The notes under the pieces: model-generated | What the model was told of the DNA's origin: nothing | Databases searched by the model: none | Seen by the model: the letters and a program-made list of their open reading frames with translations, nothing else | In this document: in pieces, positions 1 through 13,265 of the stretch | Layout of the letters: every line of letters begins with the position of its first letter | Position numbering within the stretch: the stretch's first letter is position 1 | Translations under genes and position numbers: made by a program | Source of the DNA: Amia ocellicauda | Lineage: Eukaryota; Chordata; Actinopteri; Amiiformes; Amiidae | DNA length: 64,000 nucleotides | Assembly: GCF_036373705.1 (NCBI RefSeq) | Contig: NC_089856.1 | Coordinates: 12,988,501 to 13,052,500, forward strand | Direction: 5' to 3'

Positions 1-479
1 GTTATGGCTGCCATCTTCATCTGACCGGGGGTGGGGCGGTGAATTGGGGAAGGATTCCAAGGCTGTCCTGGCTTTATATATGAGCTTCAGAGTAGGTGTG
101 AAAACTCTCAAACGTGCGAAGATGGAAAAGAGGCTCAGATGACATTATTCCCATTGTGTGTGTGGCGTTTGCGCTTTTCTTGTAGCTAAAGAGAAGTTTC
201 ACTCTGATGTTGAGCTGTGCTTTTTTTGTGGTTACATAACAGGAGAGATCTGGTCAATACACAATGGAGTATACCCTGATCTCTCCTTGGCTCCCCCCAC
301 ACTCACTCCCCAGACTGAAATGGATGGGGGGCAGTGTGTGTTAATGTCAGGGCCTGTTTCTGCATCTGTGGGGGAGTGACAGTCACCCCTCAATCAGGAT
401 ACTGGGGTGTCTGGCGGTCAGGGAAGAGGTTGGGTGGCTCTTCGCTGGAATAAATCTCTCCCTTCCCAGGGAACCACAG

Positions 480-1160
480 TTCAGCATAATGTAGTGCAGC
501 AGTCCCTACAGAGTACAGTGCAGTGCTATAGAGTAATACTGCAGTCCCCACAGAGTACAGTGCAGTGCTATAGAGTGCAGTGCAGTGATATAGAGTAATA
601 CAGCAGTACCCAGAATGCAGTGCAGTGCAATGCTATAGAGTACAGTGCAGTGTGCAGTGCTATAGAGTAATACAGCAGTCCTCACAGTACAGTGCAGTGC
701 TATAGAGTGCAGAGTAGTGCTAAAGAGTACAGTGCAGTACTATTGAGTGCCGTGCAGTATTGAGTAAAGTGCAGTGCAGGGCTATAGAGTAATACAGCAG
801 TCCCCACAGAGTACAGTGCAGTGCTATAGTGTGCTGTGCAGTGCTATATAGCATAGTGCCGTGATATAGAGTACAGTGCAGTGCTATAGAGTGTTGAACA
901 GTGCTATATAGTGCTGTGCACTGCTATAGAGTGCCATGCAGTGCAGTGCTATAGTGTCGTGCAGTGATATAGAGTATAGTGCAGTGCTATGGAGTGTAGA
1001 ACAGCACAATATAAATCACTGAAGTACCACCGTCTATCGCAGTGCGACTCTGTATTCTCTATGCCAGTGTAGTGCAGTGGATAATAATGTGCCGTACTGC
1101 CTCCTTGATTGTGGTTCAACCATCTATTACAGTGCAATGCAGTACACAGTGCATGAGTGT
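480..1160. repeat. Degenerate minisatellite, agtgcagtgctatagagt-type unit
   Basis: About 0.7 kb is built from imperfect copies of an 18-20 base unit (acagtgcagtgctatagagt and variants). Longer super-units repeat the phrase taatacagcagtccccacaga. Copies drift in length and sequence, so the array is old. A related gtgcagtg-rich array lies at 34,265-34,470. Short open frames across it are by-products of the repeat. Confidence 0.9.
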
Positions 1161-1489
1161 TTGTGTAGGAGAGCCTGTTTTGCTGATAAACAAAGGTGGT
1201 GGGTGTATGTGTGGGGGGGGTGGGTAGGGGGAGGAAAACTAGGGATTTTTACTTGAGTATAATTAATCTTGATCAGAGCTAATTGGGCCCAAAACTCGTT
1301 CTCCTGCTTCGCTCCCTGTCGGCCCGTCAGTGCGGAGCGGCACTAGACGGCAGAAAACACAGAGGGGGGAGGGGGCAGCGTCCAAATAAGAGGATCAGCA
1401 AAAACTGGGGAATGTCCCAGAATCAAGGAGCTGTCAATCACAGGCACCCTCTCTCTCTGTCTTTGTATTGGTGATATATTGCATGTATA

Positions 1490-1495
1490 TTATTA

Positions 1496-1526
<31 letters not shown>

Positions 1527-1720
1527 TTTATTTATTAGCAGATGCCCTTATCCAGAGCAACTTACAAAATATAAGTGCAATACAAAGTGCAAAAATATAG
1601 TGCAGTTCAAGGCATAAAACATTACGAATTCCAATTTACATAATACAATGCAATTCAAAGCATAATACATTCTACGAATTCCAATTTACACAAGTGTATA
1701 CAATATATGAGGTCTTACAT
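1490..1720. repeat. SINE-like tail with ATT/TTTA microsatellite and a duplicated unit
   Basis: An (ATT)n/(TTTA)n tract at 1,490-1,537 abuts agcagatgcccttatccaga, a phrase typical of the 3' end of abundant fish SINEs and L2-related retroposons. Beyond it, a unit of about 45 bases containing acgaattccaatttaca occurs twice between 1,600 and 1,700. The element lies in inverse orientation on the plus strand. The family is not certain. Confidence 0.6.
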
Positions 1721-2849
1721 CCTGGATTGTAAAGAGTCCAGACAAGGTGTTAGGTCACAATCAAGGGCTAAGGGAAAGGGAGCATAGGGGAAATCAAAAT
1801 AACAATACGAGTACTAGTAACACAAGGCAAGTAGTATGATAAAACATTGTAAAGTGCTATCTTACAGGAGAGTAAATTACTAAATTACAAGTACTGTCTG
1901 AAAAGATGTATTTTGAGTATGCGCCGAAAAAGTATCTGCAGTAGTGTGTATGAAAACACTCCAGACTTCTCTTGCCATTGTGCTGTGTGCAATGACAGGG
2001 CCACAACAGACTTCCACTATATTAGTTATATGTATATATGCATACTTGCTGGTGTTGTTTTCTTTGTGGTGGTGGTTTTGCAAAACCTTATGCAAAAGTG
2101 CTCAAGTAGACATTTCTTGCATAGTGCGCTTGAGATCCCAGGCCCGTCCAGGGGCAACACTGATGGGGTGAGAGCACACTGAGCCATCCGTATGGATACA
2201 GCACCAGAGTTTAGTGCAGCAGTTGTGCCGTTGCCGGCTGCTTGTTCCACTTCACCAGCTGAGTCAAATGAGCTGCGTGTGTTGCTGATTAAAGTCATCA
2301 CATCACAATGTTTTTATTTCCCCTGGATATCCAGGTACAGTGTTCTTGATTCTTCATGCACAATTAATCGAAGGTGGAGTAACAACGGGGGCAAACTGAT
2401 AAATGCATTTGACACAGAGTTACACACTGCCTTGTCTCTTCACATTGAGTCTGTGTGCTGTATTGGCATGATTAAGTTGTGTCAGTATTGCCAAAGCATT
2501 TGCAAACATGGGCTCAAGAGCAGGGCAGTGGGGGACAGTTAGCTGTGTAAATCGACAGTTGTAAGTATACATGATCTCACACTGAGTGTGCTGTGGATGG
2601 TGTCTAGCTTGTGCCGAATGCCCACAATGCACTGGTCTGGTTCTCGACAGAATCCAAAGTCTCTGGCGTGGCTCACCCGGCAGCTCAGAGCGTGGGCTTG
2701 TTCCTGGGCTGTGTCATACCCTGCTGTGACCAGGACCGTCCACCGGGGGCACCGGCCAATTGTCTGAACGCTGTTTGTCGCAGTTGCTGTTGCTTCTTTA
2801 CAGTGGATGCAAAACCAAGAGTGATTCGAATTCAGTGGCGCTTAGTTGT

Positions 2850-2985
2850 GTTGTGGCTGTGCTGTAGTTGTGTTGTGTTGTGTTGTGCTGTGCTGTGTTT
2901 TGCTGTAGCTGTGCTGTATCTTGTGTTTTGCTGTAGCTGTGCTTAATCTGTGTTGTGCTGTAGCTGTGCTGCGCTGGTGATAACA
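2850..2985. repeat. TGTGCTG/TGTTGTG short tandem array
   Basis: Plus-strand purines and pyrimidines alternate in tandem tgttgtg, tgtgctg and tgctgtagctg units over about 135 bases. The array is imperfect and low in complexity, with no coding meaning. Confidence 0.85.
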
Positions 2986-5654
2986 ATGTAGAAGCTGCAA
3001 AGCAGAGAGTGATGCAGAAGCACTATTGCAAACAGAGGGAGCTGACAGAAGATCGACAGAGATTGGTACAGGCCTGATGGTCCTATGAGGGGGTTCTGCA
3101 GTGAAATTGCATCTCTATGAAATTATGCTTAATAGCTGAATGCATTGATTGATTAATTGATTGATTGATTAATTGATTATAGGTGAGACGTATCTGCACT
3201 GTTTGGATGGTATAACAGTAATACTGGAATACGAGTGTACCAGAGAGTGGACCTGGAATTTTTTCAAGCAGTTATTGCAGTAGCTGTGATGCACTGGGCA
3301 TTAGTACCACTCCCCACACCTTCATATATTAACCGAATCTCCACTGTATAGGCGCTGGTCCAGTCTAACCTAACGTGGTCCTGTCTCATCACATCCACAT
3401 CAACCAGTCTGAAAATCTTTCACTCTGGTTGCTTCTGGTGCTGTCCAGTCCATTCCAGTAAAGCGCAGTACAATCCAGACCAGTCCCATACAGCCACATT
3501 CAGTCTTGTGTCTGCTCAAATCCTTTCCCAGTTTGCACACCAGTCCAACAATCCCAATGTATTTCAGTCCATTCATATGTATTCCCACTTCAAACCAGTC
3601 CAATGCATTACCATGTGAACCAGTGCAGTAACATACTCCAAGTCAATACAAATGCTGTCCCATCCAGTGTATTGGAAATCCAGTCCAGTCGTAATTTAAT
3701 TTGATACACTCTTCAGAGACACCTAGGAGAGGGAGGCAGAGAGTTGTGGGGTAGGGGTGGTATGCGGTGAGAGGATGGCATGGCCCCCAGGCTGCCACCA
3801 TAGTCGTCTTGAGCGTATCCCCACCCTCCCATTTTCGCCCGCCCGTCACTGCACACGCTGCTTCTGATTGGCCAGGAGCCTGCTGCCTTCTCTCCCTCCC
3901 TGGTTGAAGGAGAGCCAATGGAGAGTGGGCGATGGAGACAGCGTTGGAAAGGGGTTATCAGTGGAAGCCGTGTTTATCAGTGACAACAGAGGCGGCGTTG
4001 GGAGATGACTCTCCGATGGCACGGCGTGAGGACGAAGAGTGGCTGAAAACGAGAATTACAGTGGGAGAGGGAGAGAGGGAAAGGGAGTCACAGTCGTTTT
4101 GGAAATGGTGATCCAAAGCACAAGAAAGAGAGGACAACTGCGCAGTGAGGAGATGACATACACCGAGAGAAAGCGATAGAGACAGACAGGCAGAAGGAGA
4201 GAGATCATCGTTGATTCTTCCTCTCTGTGATCCAACAGACTGCAAGCGAAGCGAAGTGTTGGGGGGGGGAGCGACACGGAGAAAACAAAACAAAATTAGC
4301 AGCTTATAAAAAATTCTGCTGGGGACAGATGGCGAATGGACAGAGAGAGAGAGGGGAGGGGGACAGGGACGGCCGGAGAGTTAGCGTCTGCTTTGTGTCA
4401 CCATTGATTGGACAGCGGAACCTGCAACCAACCGCCTGTGACCCATCAGCTCTCCATTCACCCATCCATCCATCCCCAACCACGTGCTTACTCTACAGGG
4501 ACCCCTCTCCGTCTTCAAGCCGGCCCGAGACTGACTGTGTCTGGATCAAGTCTGTTATTTATACATTTCCTCACTCCCGGTCCTGGAGAGCTGCAGTACA
4601 GTACCGTCTGTTTTTTCCATTGCCTTTGAGCTGTTAAAATACTAAACTGCACCAAGTATTTGAAATTATTGCTATATAATAACTCCCACTTGGTCACAGA
4701 TCTTTAAAGATTTGACACTGGCTGTTAAAATGAGAAAAACAATAGAAAACAAAACCACTTTTACTCCAACAACCACCTGCAGAGCAGATTTATATATATG
4801 TATAATATATGTATGAAAAAATAAGAAAAACCCTACAGGAGCCTTAAAGAGGAGACCGATGTTATGTGGTGGAAAATATTCCAAGTTTTTTCTGGCATTC
4901 TGATCATTTTCCCACCTCCAGCATCTTCCCAGTCCCTTTTCATTCCCTTGTAAGCAGGAGTGTAGTAGAACCAGGGATTTAAGGAGGTTTGAGTATGGAA
5001 GCCATTCCTTGCTTCTTGCCATACTAATTTATACTTTTTGTGATTCCCGCAGGTTTTGACCAAACAAGGTGAAAGCAGAGCTGTGTCCTCAAAGGAATTT
5101 TAATCAGACCATAGACGCAGAAAAGATAGGAAGGCAGTTTCGCTTCTTAGTTTATTGTTGTTTAGTATTGTGATGTTAAGACTACTTCTTGGATTTCGGG
5201 GGAACTGTGTATGTAGACGTTCCGTAACTCTCCCAGTTTCAAGTTTTTTTAAACCGTCTTTTTGGCGCACTCTGGGCTGTTCTGGATAATCGGCGTAGAC
5301 AAAGCTGGATTTTGTCGGGCTCAGGTCTTTCTCAGATCCCAGTGTGCGTTTGTTTGTGTGTGTTCTTCTCAGTAACGGCCCAGGAACGTTTGTTTAAGAA
5401 TTCTTGTCAAGCTTCATGTTGGTCATCGCACGGAGGAAAAAGAAAAACAACACCCACTCCACAACCCTGAACTTAAAATCAGTTCAATGAGGCCTTGTTT
5501 TGGGGTTTGGGGTTTTTAGAAAAAAAAAGAAAAGCTGCGTTCTTAGTCTCAGTTTGGGCAGTAGTGGGGTAGGTTAAAGGAGATATTTTTCGGTTGTGAA
5601 TCTTATTCTATTCTACTGCGCCTCAGAACTGTTCCCCTTTCATCTCATCTCTTT

Positions 5655-5730
5655 TCCTCCAGTGGCGGCCATTTTGTCAGGCAGCAGCAGCCGGCAGTAA
5701 TGTTGTCATCCAAAATGGCTGCCACCTGAC
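5655..5730. promoter_or_regulatory. Inverted pair of YY1-like motifs
   Basis: The plus strand reads ggcggccattttg and, about 40 bases later, caaaatggctgcc. Each contains the GCCATTTT/AAAATGGC core of YY1-type sites, and together they form inverted arms. The motif recognition is from known YY1 consensus sites at vertebrate promoters; function here is inferred only. Confidence 0.35.
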
Positions 5731-7369
5731 TGTCATCTTTTGATGCAGTCTCTAGGGAATTCTTTATTCTCCTTGACTGGAGTTTTTTTTTCTTTCTTTT
5801 TTCCTCCTTTTTAATCTGTCTTGCGCATATGATCTACAGCTCTGAAATGATTACACTAGGACATTTTCATTTTATATATTTTCCCCACCCTCTGCCAGTA
5901 ATTTATTTGCTCATCATTAACAGCAGAAATCTCAGTTTAGAAGAAGCCCTGACTGGGTAGAGATACTGTAGGATTCCTACTGCAACCCACCGATTAAAAA
6001 AACAAACATAGAATGAATTAGCCTATTAGTCCCATGTTTGTTTATGTCGGGTGGGTAGAGAGGACAATTGGCACTTTTGTTCTTGGGAAGAGTGGCTTTT
6101 TATGGAAAGCCTGCATCCCTTTTATAATTTGAAATCAGCTGATTTGGGCTACACTGCCACTCTGTTCTTGCAGAGTGAATGTCCTGGCTGTGGGCTGGTG
6201 GTGGTTTATTACATCACACTGCTTCTGATCTCGACTTTCGGGTAACCACTGGATCGCAATCTATCCACAGAAATACAGGATTTTTGGTATTTCAGAGGAA
6301 ATCATTTGAATTTTGTAAGATAGTTCATTGCAGCATTTAAGGGACGCCGACTGAATAAGCTTCGTACAGTGAGCACCGACACACTCAGGTGATCAGAGCG
6401 CTATATTTTAAGTCGCAATGTGATTAAAATACATTGTATTTTGATGCACTGATTCCAATGTCTCCTTGGGGTCTGGTGTCAGCACTGTGGAGCAGGACAA
6501 CAGGGTCGAAACCTGAGACCCCCCCTTGACCTCCTTGCAGTCCCAGACGCTCCTCACATGCAGGCACTCCTGATGCTCCTTAGTGGACCTCATCACTGCC
6601 AGTACTGAGAGATCAATCAGGGAGCCAAGACCCCTTTGGCTACCTATCCAAAGCATTGCAGCAGTGGGGGGGGGGTTACTGTTACTTGCAGTACGTTGTG
6701 AACAGAAGGACAGTCCTTGAGGCTATAATCAGCTCATCCCCTTGGGGCTCTTCCCAGGGGTTTGTAAATTTACTAAGGTCTAGCGGAAGATCAGCACAGT
6801 CGCAGTGCCGTCAAGATAACTGCAGTGTGCAGCGTCAGCCTTTTATCCCATCTGAGCGCCTGTGTTTGGAGAGCAGTCTGTCAATATTTATTGATTTATA
6901 TTTCTTAAACTGCTTCCTGAACAGCAGCAGGTGTGGTGGGTTAACTGACGAGAGGGGCACAACCAAGTGCTGGATAACGGTTCCCTCGGTTCTGGTTCCC
7001 TGACTGTTTGCCAGAGTGACCCACGTGAAAAGAGCTGAAGATATTCCTGCTGGTTTTGTCCCAGGTGTGCCTTCAACTGTCAGGGCAGCCAAAACAGCCC
7101 AAGCAGAGTCTCATATTCACATAGTCACAGGGATGCCCCTCCCACTTACATATATATGTGCTCTGTGTGTGCAGCTCCTGCTCTCTGCTTCTCCCCGCGC
7201 TGTGACCGATGCCTTTCCCCAGGCAGCAGGTGAATGCAGCTCCGGGCTGGAGTTCACACACCATGCAGGGCTTCCTGGGTGCTCTGTAAAGTGCTGATTT
7301 TCACCCCCTGCTGGCACAATAAGGACGTCTGTTCTTTGCAATGGTTCGAGGGTGGTAATATGCTCAGGA

Positions 7370-7373
<4 letters not shown>

Positions 7374-7414
<41 letters not shown>
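7374..7414. repeat. (GA)n microsatellite
   Basis: A pure GA dinucleotide run of about 40 bases. The Arg-Glu and Ser-Leu repeat peptides in frames across it are artefacts. Confidence 0.95.
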
Positions 7415-7415
<1 letters not shown>

Positions 7416-9329
7416 AATATAAAAAGAAGGCCATCCTGACTGACAGAGTTTGCATGCTAATGAGCAGCTGCCCGGTGATGTGTGACTACTGTACGCCTCT
7501 GTCCGCACGTAGGGGGAAGAGGGAGAGGCAGGCAGGGTGGCTGACTGACTGTCTGCTTGTGCAGTTTGCAGTATATAGGAAAAAATAATTGCCTTTAAAT
7601 GGAAACAAATACAAATAAGCAGCGGATAAAGAACTGCATTCAACCATTCGGCTCAATGCAGGTGTCTGTCTTGCCTTAGAGCGGAGGAAGGCAGGATACA
7701 TAACTCCCCAGCATGCTGGTGTTTCTCAAGTCATCCTCCACCTTCTGCATTTTCATTTTCTAACAGCTACCGCTTCGTGGAGACTGTGTTTTTTTACTCT
7801 CTGTTTAAATCGGAGCAGGGCAAAGTGCAGTGGTTATCCCCGAACGGCTCTCGTTTTGAGTAGAAAACACAAGCTCAGATCTCCACATCGCAAGCAGATT
7901 TGCAAACCGAGATGAGAAAAAACAGAAGTGGAAAGCACATGTTAAAATAATTAAAAAATATAAACAACACTGAAACCAGCCTGGGATCCAATTATGTATT
8001 GCTCTTGGAACGACGTGACCTTGATGTGACTTCACCCCCTCCCCACTCAAATTCACATAGTTGTTGTCGTTTATACATTTTTGTTCTGAGGTGTGAAGAC
8101 CTGTGTTTGTGCTCCAGACAGGCCCTCTGTTGGCAGCTAGGCCTCGACGCCGTGGGAATGGAGGGGAAGCAGTAGCGGTGGTGGCAGCAGTAGCAGCTGG
8201 CAGGGGCCCAATTAGAGGGGATGTTAATGGACACCTTCTGCTCCCCTGACTGCAGCGACAAGGGGGCCCCATTGTTACACTGATGGGGGGCTCTGGGGAG
8301 GTCGCAGAGGGCCGCAGCTCGGGGGCCAGAGACACCCAGCTCTGTCAGTCTCTCTCTCTCTCTCCCATGCAAGCCAGGCAGAAGAAGAGAACAAGAAAGG
8401 AGCGAGAGGATGAGAAAGAAAGAAATCGAGAGACACACAGCAGCACTGCAGAGACCAAGCACAGGGCTCTGATGAGGTCTGATGTGCACCGTGGTTTCAG
8501 TTGCGTTTCCCCTCCGCGCTCTGTGTCTGTGCTTTACTGTGCCGTATGTCTCTGGGCTTTGTTGTGTGTCATCTTTACTGGTTTCTGCACAGGGCTTTCA
8601 CTGGGGTGAAACACAGGAGGAAGGTGTATCAAGGCAAGCCAACAGCTTAACAGGGAATTAAACTGGGTCAGTAGTGCAGGTGGATCTGTCCGGAGAGAGA
8701 GAGGGAGAGAGGGTGATAGGGAGAGAGAGATAGAGAGGTGACGCCCAATAGGTCATTGGCCTCTAGGTTGGTCAGAGACGCCTTTGTACTACATTCTGTC
8801 TTGCAGCCGGCAAATCCTCTTTGTATCACTTGCCCTGGTTGCAGGTTCCTATCGAATTCCCCTACACACTACCTGTTGCCACTGCGCCTCACTGCTGGCA
8901 GAACACGGTACGGTTGCCTGGAGGTCCTCTGGGAGCTCATCAGGGTGGGCATTGTAGTTTTAGAGATTCTACCCTGGGAAAGCCAAGGTCTCACGCCTCA
9001 GAGAGCATCAGTACAGATATCTCTCTCTGCTCTCTGTTCTACCTGTGGCCAGTCCATCTCTCCCCCAAACACAGATGGAAAGGCAGATAGGTAGAAAGAC
9101 AGAGTGATAGACAGATAGACAGGACAGGTAGAAATAAAGAGAATGATGGTCAAATGGACCCACAGACACAGAAATGGACTGGTGACAGCTGTACATTTCG
9201 AGACATTGTTCTGCGTATATAAAAATGTTCCTGCTTTCTTGGGCATCTGTGTGTGTGTGTGGGGTGGGTTGGAGTATGTGGGGGTGTGTGGCTTGCAGTA
9301 GAAGGGAGGGGGGCGGATTTGAAATGTTA

Positions 9330-9500
9330 ATGAGGAGCAGTGACATGCTGACGGGCATAGAACACCTTCAGTCTCTCAAATACCAGCTCTAATTAACAGC
9401 GCAAGGAGAGCTGGCAGCTCGTTGTGATTAACGAGGGAGATCGCAGCACGCGGCGAACAGAGCAGCTGACTCATTTATTAATTAAACATTAAATGAGGGG
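9330..9500. promoter_or_regulatory. Candidate conserved non-coding element with TAATTA and AP-1-like sites
   Basis: This non-repetitive stretch contains several TAATTA or TTAATTAA homeodomain-type cores, a ctgactcat AP-1-type site and a GC-rich patch. It lacks the low-complexity runs that dominate its surroundings. There is no long open frame. I infer a possible enhancer from texture alone; conservation was not tested. Confidence 0.25.
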
Positions 9501-11821
9501 CTGTTCTCGAACCTGGGGGGGTTGGTAGCAGAGGATGGGGGGTAAATGAATTTATGACAGAGTAAGCAACTTTTTTTATGGGGGGTGTGTAAATTACGAC
9601 TTTAAATAACCTTCTGCGTTCCCCGATTCTTTTGGTAATGTCCCTTTGTGCCACAGGGACAGACAGGAGGGTTGCCTGGCTCGTGTCTTCGCGTCTCTCC
9701 TGTTCCGCAGCGAGACAGCGCTTCATGAAGAAGTGGCCTCCTCTACCAAGCTGCATTGCTCTTCGACACGGCAGGGCAGAGGAAAGGAGATAGCAAAATG
9801 TCTGACCTCTTCCCATCTGCTTTGTTTTGCTCACTCTGTACACTCTTAGGTTACCCAGAATCCCGCGCAGCTGTTTCCTGATAAGGCTGTCAACTTGAAC
9901 AACACAGCGGGCCGGGGCAGGTGTGAGAGAAGAGGCTTCCTGTTGTCAGTAACCCCCCCTGCAGAGTTCAGACTGCTGTCATACTCAGTTCTGGCCCTGC
10001 TCTGAAGCTTTGCTGAGCCCAGAAGTCCATTCAGTGGGTTCAGTTCAGTCAGTCAGTAACTAATTCCCAGTTTCCCAGAATTCCCATCCTTCCTTCTTGA
10101 AGGAACCGCTCCACCTCTAAGTGCCTCAGCCCTCTATGTGTTGGCATTGCCAGATTTCTCTCATGCTGAGCTGTGGTACCCTTTTCACGACATGAGTAAA
10201 ACTCATCTTGTTTAAGTGACATTCGTGTTGAAAAACAGAAAATAATAATGAAATAATAATAATAATGCACTGTGGTGATTAATATAACGTGTGAGGCCAG
10301 GGAAATGAGTGCGTCTGTGAACCGTGTGGAGTTGAAGCGATGCAGGGAGTCTTCGCACAGTTGTGGGAGTGGAGAATGAGAATACAGCAGCGAGTTGGAC
10401 CGAGCAATTTGGATCCCTGTGCGTCCGAGTGTGTGGTATTAGAGAGCGGTGCGGGGGAAAGGGGGGTGGGGGCTGGGGCCTGTTGGGGGTGCAGTGGTGC
10501 TTTAAGAGACAGGGCTGCCTCCCACCAGCTTAATATTGCTCCTCACTTAAGAAGGCACGGAGTTAAGTGCTGCAAGCCCTCTGGGTGCTGTTAATCAGCC
10601 ACATGTCTCTCCCTTAAAACAGGAGACTGTCTTTCCTCCCTCTCGGTTAAACCCCCTCCGCTCTCGCGCTGATCTCACTGCCGCGCTGAAACTTTTAAGC
10701 ACAGTCAGGTCAAAAGTGGGGGGCACGGGGGGGCATGCAGACAGGAGGCCCGGGTGCACAAAACAACACCCTGGCACGCACACACTTACGGACTCGCACC
10801 TCTCTTTATGCGTCTCTCACACTGACACACGTACACTGACACACACACTCACCGATGACAGGAATCCTGGAAACACCATCCCAGCTAATGCCGTTTGAAA
10901 CTGAGTGTCTGGGATCCTTCAGCACACAGCTGCCTGTCATTCTGGGATCAGTCAGAGGAAAAGTAGTCTGACACCCCACATGCTGAAGCCATTTTCCTGA
11001 AGGCTGAGCGATTGACAGACAGAGTGGCTCATGAAGGATCCCAGCGCTTTGGCCTCCAAAACATGTTCATTGGCAGTTCGTTAATTTTGGTCCATTTAGA
11101 ACGTTAAAGCACATCTGGAATCGCTGCAGAAGAAGAATCTGCTTGAAATGCATGAGAGTCAAATTCTTCACCTGGGGGGAGCTGGGTGGATCAGTAGGGG
11201 GCAGATCTGTGTTGCCCTCAGCCTCAGGAAAGATAAAAAAGGGAAAATGGCTGGCTGTATCTTATTTTTCATACTGGATGCTGTATGGGGGGGGGGGGGT
11301 GAGACATAGATTCTCTCTCTCAGTCTTAGTCTTTTTAATTAAAAAAAGTAGTGAAGGAGCTCATTAAAACTTGCAAAGTGCCGACAGAGCTGTCTCTAAT
11401 CCCCCCCATCCTTTTCTTTTTAATTTATTTTTATATATATATATTTATATCCTTTTTTTATTTTCAGTTTGCATCCACACTATCGGTTAATGAGCCAGAG
11501 CCTTTTATTGGGTCTCTGCCGGCTAGGAGGTGGAATCCTATTAGCGTGGGATAATGCGATTCCGAGACTGGGAGACTGGGTGTTATTTTAGAGAAAGTCC
11601 TGCAGTGGGCTTCCCACAGCTCCCCTCCCCTCCACTATTCCCCTCCCTTTGTCTCCTCTCAAGTCCACACCTTCAGAATTTGAAAAAAATACAAGAAAAA
11701 ACAGACAATCTAATGACACGTGGTGATGTTTTTTGACAAATTCCTGCAGTTACAATGCTACAATGCTGATGAGGTGAGAGGTCAGCCAGTTCTTATTTTT
11801 TGACTATAGCTGTATGACAAA

Positions 11822-11860
11822 ATATAGATAGATAGATAGATAGATAGACAGATAGAGATA
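11822..11860. repeat. (TAGA)n microsatellite
   Basis: Tandem tagatagataga units followed by cagatagaga variants. Confidence 0.95.
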
Positions 11861-13265
11861 TGCCTGGTACGATTTGGTACATACTCTGATCCAGCTGCCC
11901 GCTCAACAGCACAGCCCTCACCTTTCCGCTCTTCTCTCCTTCCCAGAACTTTCTCCATCCACCCTCAGATACACAAATTCATCAGAGAGATTCAAAGTTA
12001 CTGACATCTAGAAAAGGCTGACTTTGTCGTTTCAACCCCCCCCACCACTTTCTCTCTCCATCCTGCTCTTGTGCTGACTTGGCAGGAAACTGAGTAGCAT
12101 GTGTCTCTGACTGTCTGGAGCTGTACAGGAGATAGAGGGAGTAGAAGGGGGGGTTCTAATAGGGATTACAAAATTATTAATTACAGTGACAGGCGTGACC
12201 TCAGCAGGGTTCGGGGACACAGGGGAGCAGTGGAGAAAAAGGTCACTTTCTGAAAAGTGATGCAATTTAATGCCTGCAACTTTCAGCTGTTATTCCCCTC
12301 CCTGTTTACAAATAACATTCCCCCATCTTCTCCTTTTTAATTATTTATTTTCATAGCTCTTCATCTGCTGGCACTCAATGAACTCTGCTGTACAGAACAA
12401 ACACAGCACAAACAGAAATGTTTATTTTCTGTCTTTCTGACCTGCCGGCCCAGGAATCCAGAGGCTGAGGTCTCCTACACCCTCGACCCACAGCCTCAGA
12501 TATTGTCCACTTCTATAAAGTAGGTTATACCTGCCATGGGATCTTGGAAGAACATTTTTGTACTGGGAGCAAAATAAATAAAAAGACTAAATCAGAAAGG
12601 CAGAGACACGCATGTGGAATGACACTGTGGCACTCGGGTAATGTCTTGTGTGACTCTAGTTGCTTCTCTTCTCTCTCAGACTTGGTCAGACTAACAGCAG
12701 GCCTATTATTAGGCTGGGCGCTGGTGATTTCTGCACTACAGAAATATGCAGAGTCATTGCCTCACCAGGGATCCATAGCCTGCACAGTTCTGCCCAGAAG
12801 GACCAGCACCTTGTAATGAAATTTGTAATTAAAGTCAAATAGGATCTCGGTTTTGTGATCGGCTGCCTCACAGTGGTGCAGTGAACAGTGCCCTCTTGTG
12901 GCTGCTGGTCAATTTGCAGCTTACATTTACTCTCCTCTATGAGTTCTTCAGCCTCAATGGCTCGGTGTGAAAGAAGGGAGTATGATGTTGGGAGACGTTT
13001 TACATACTTTTTGTATGTGTTGAACTGCAGTCCTGTAATCAAAAAAGTGTCTCCAGCCCTGATCCTGGAGAGACACAGAACAATAACATGTCTTCTAGTT
13101 TTCATTGCATCTGAGCTGTTAATGACTCAGTTGGACTGTCTTTGCTTCATTGTGTTACTGTATTCATGGGTTTTTCCATGTCTCTGTACTAAGCGATTCA
13201 AAGCTCTGTGTGCGCTGTAGGACTGAGGCTCTCCAGGAACTGTGCTGCTCACCCCTACAATTATA

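Larger units (their letters stand above)
1..13264. other. Gene-poor left flank, no coding exon recognised
   Basis: I read both strands here and found no exon with a recognisable domain or a convincing acceptor-ORF-donor combination. In particular there is no nuclear-receptor zinc-finger or ligand-domain exon, although RARG and ITGB7 lie near ZNF740 in human. The stretch holds the minisatellite at 480-1,160, a TGTGCTG-rich array at 2,850-2,985, GATT repeats at 3,145-3,180, (GA)n at 7,374-7,414 and (TAGA)n at 11,822-11,860. It also has complex, balanced stretches (5,640-5,740; 9,330-9,500; 10,490-10,620) that look like candidate conserved non-coding DNA. It could be an intron or the regulatory flank of a gene outside the window. 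Confidence 0.5.

Noticed and set aside
480-1160. CRISPR-like array
   Set aside because: No constant repeat with unique spacers; units are degenerate and contiguous, in eukaryotic DNA.
7117-7643. Minus-strand frames of 112 and 129 codons
   Set aside because: Their Ser-Leu repeats come from the (GA)n microsatellite; the rest shows no codon bias or domain.
1-13264. RARG or ITGB7 exons expected from human synteny
   Set aside because: No nuclear-receptor or integrin motif found in any frame; they may lie outside the window.
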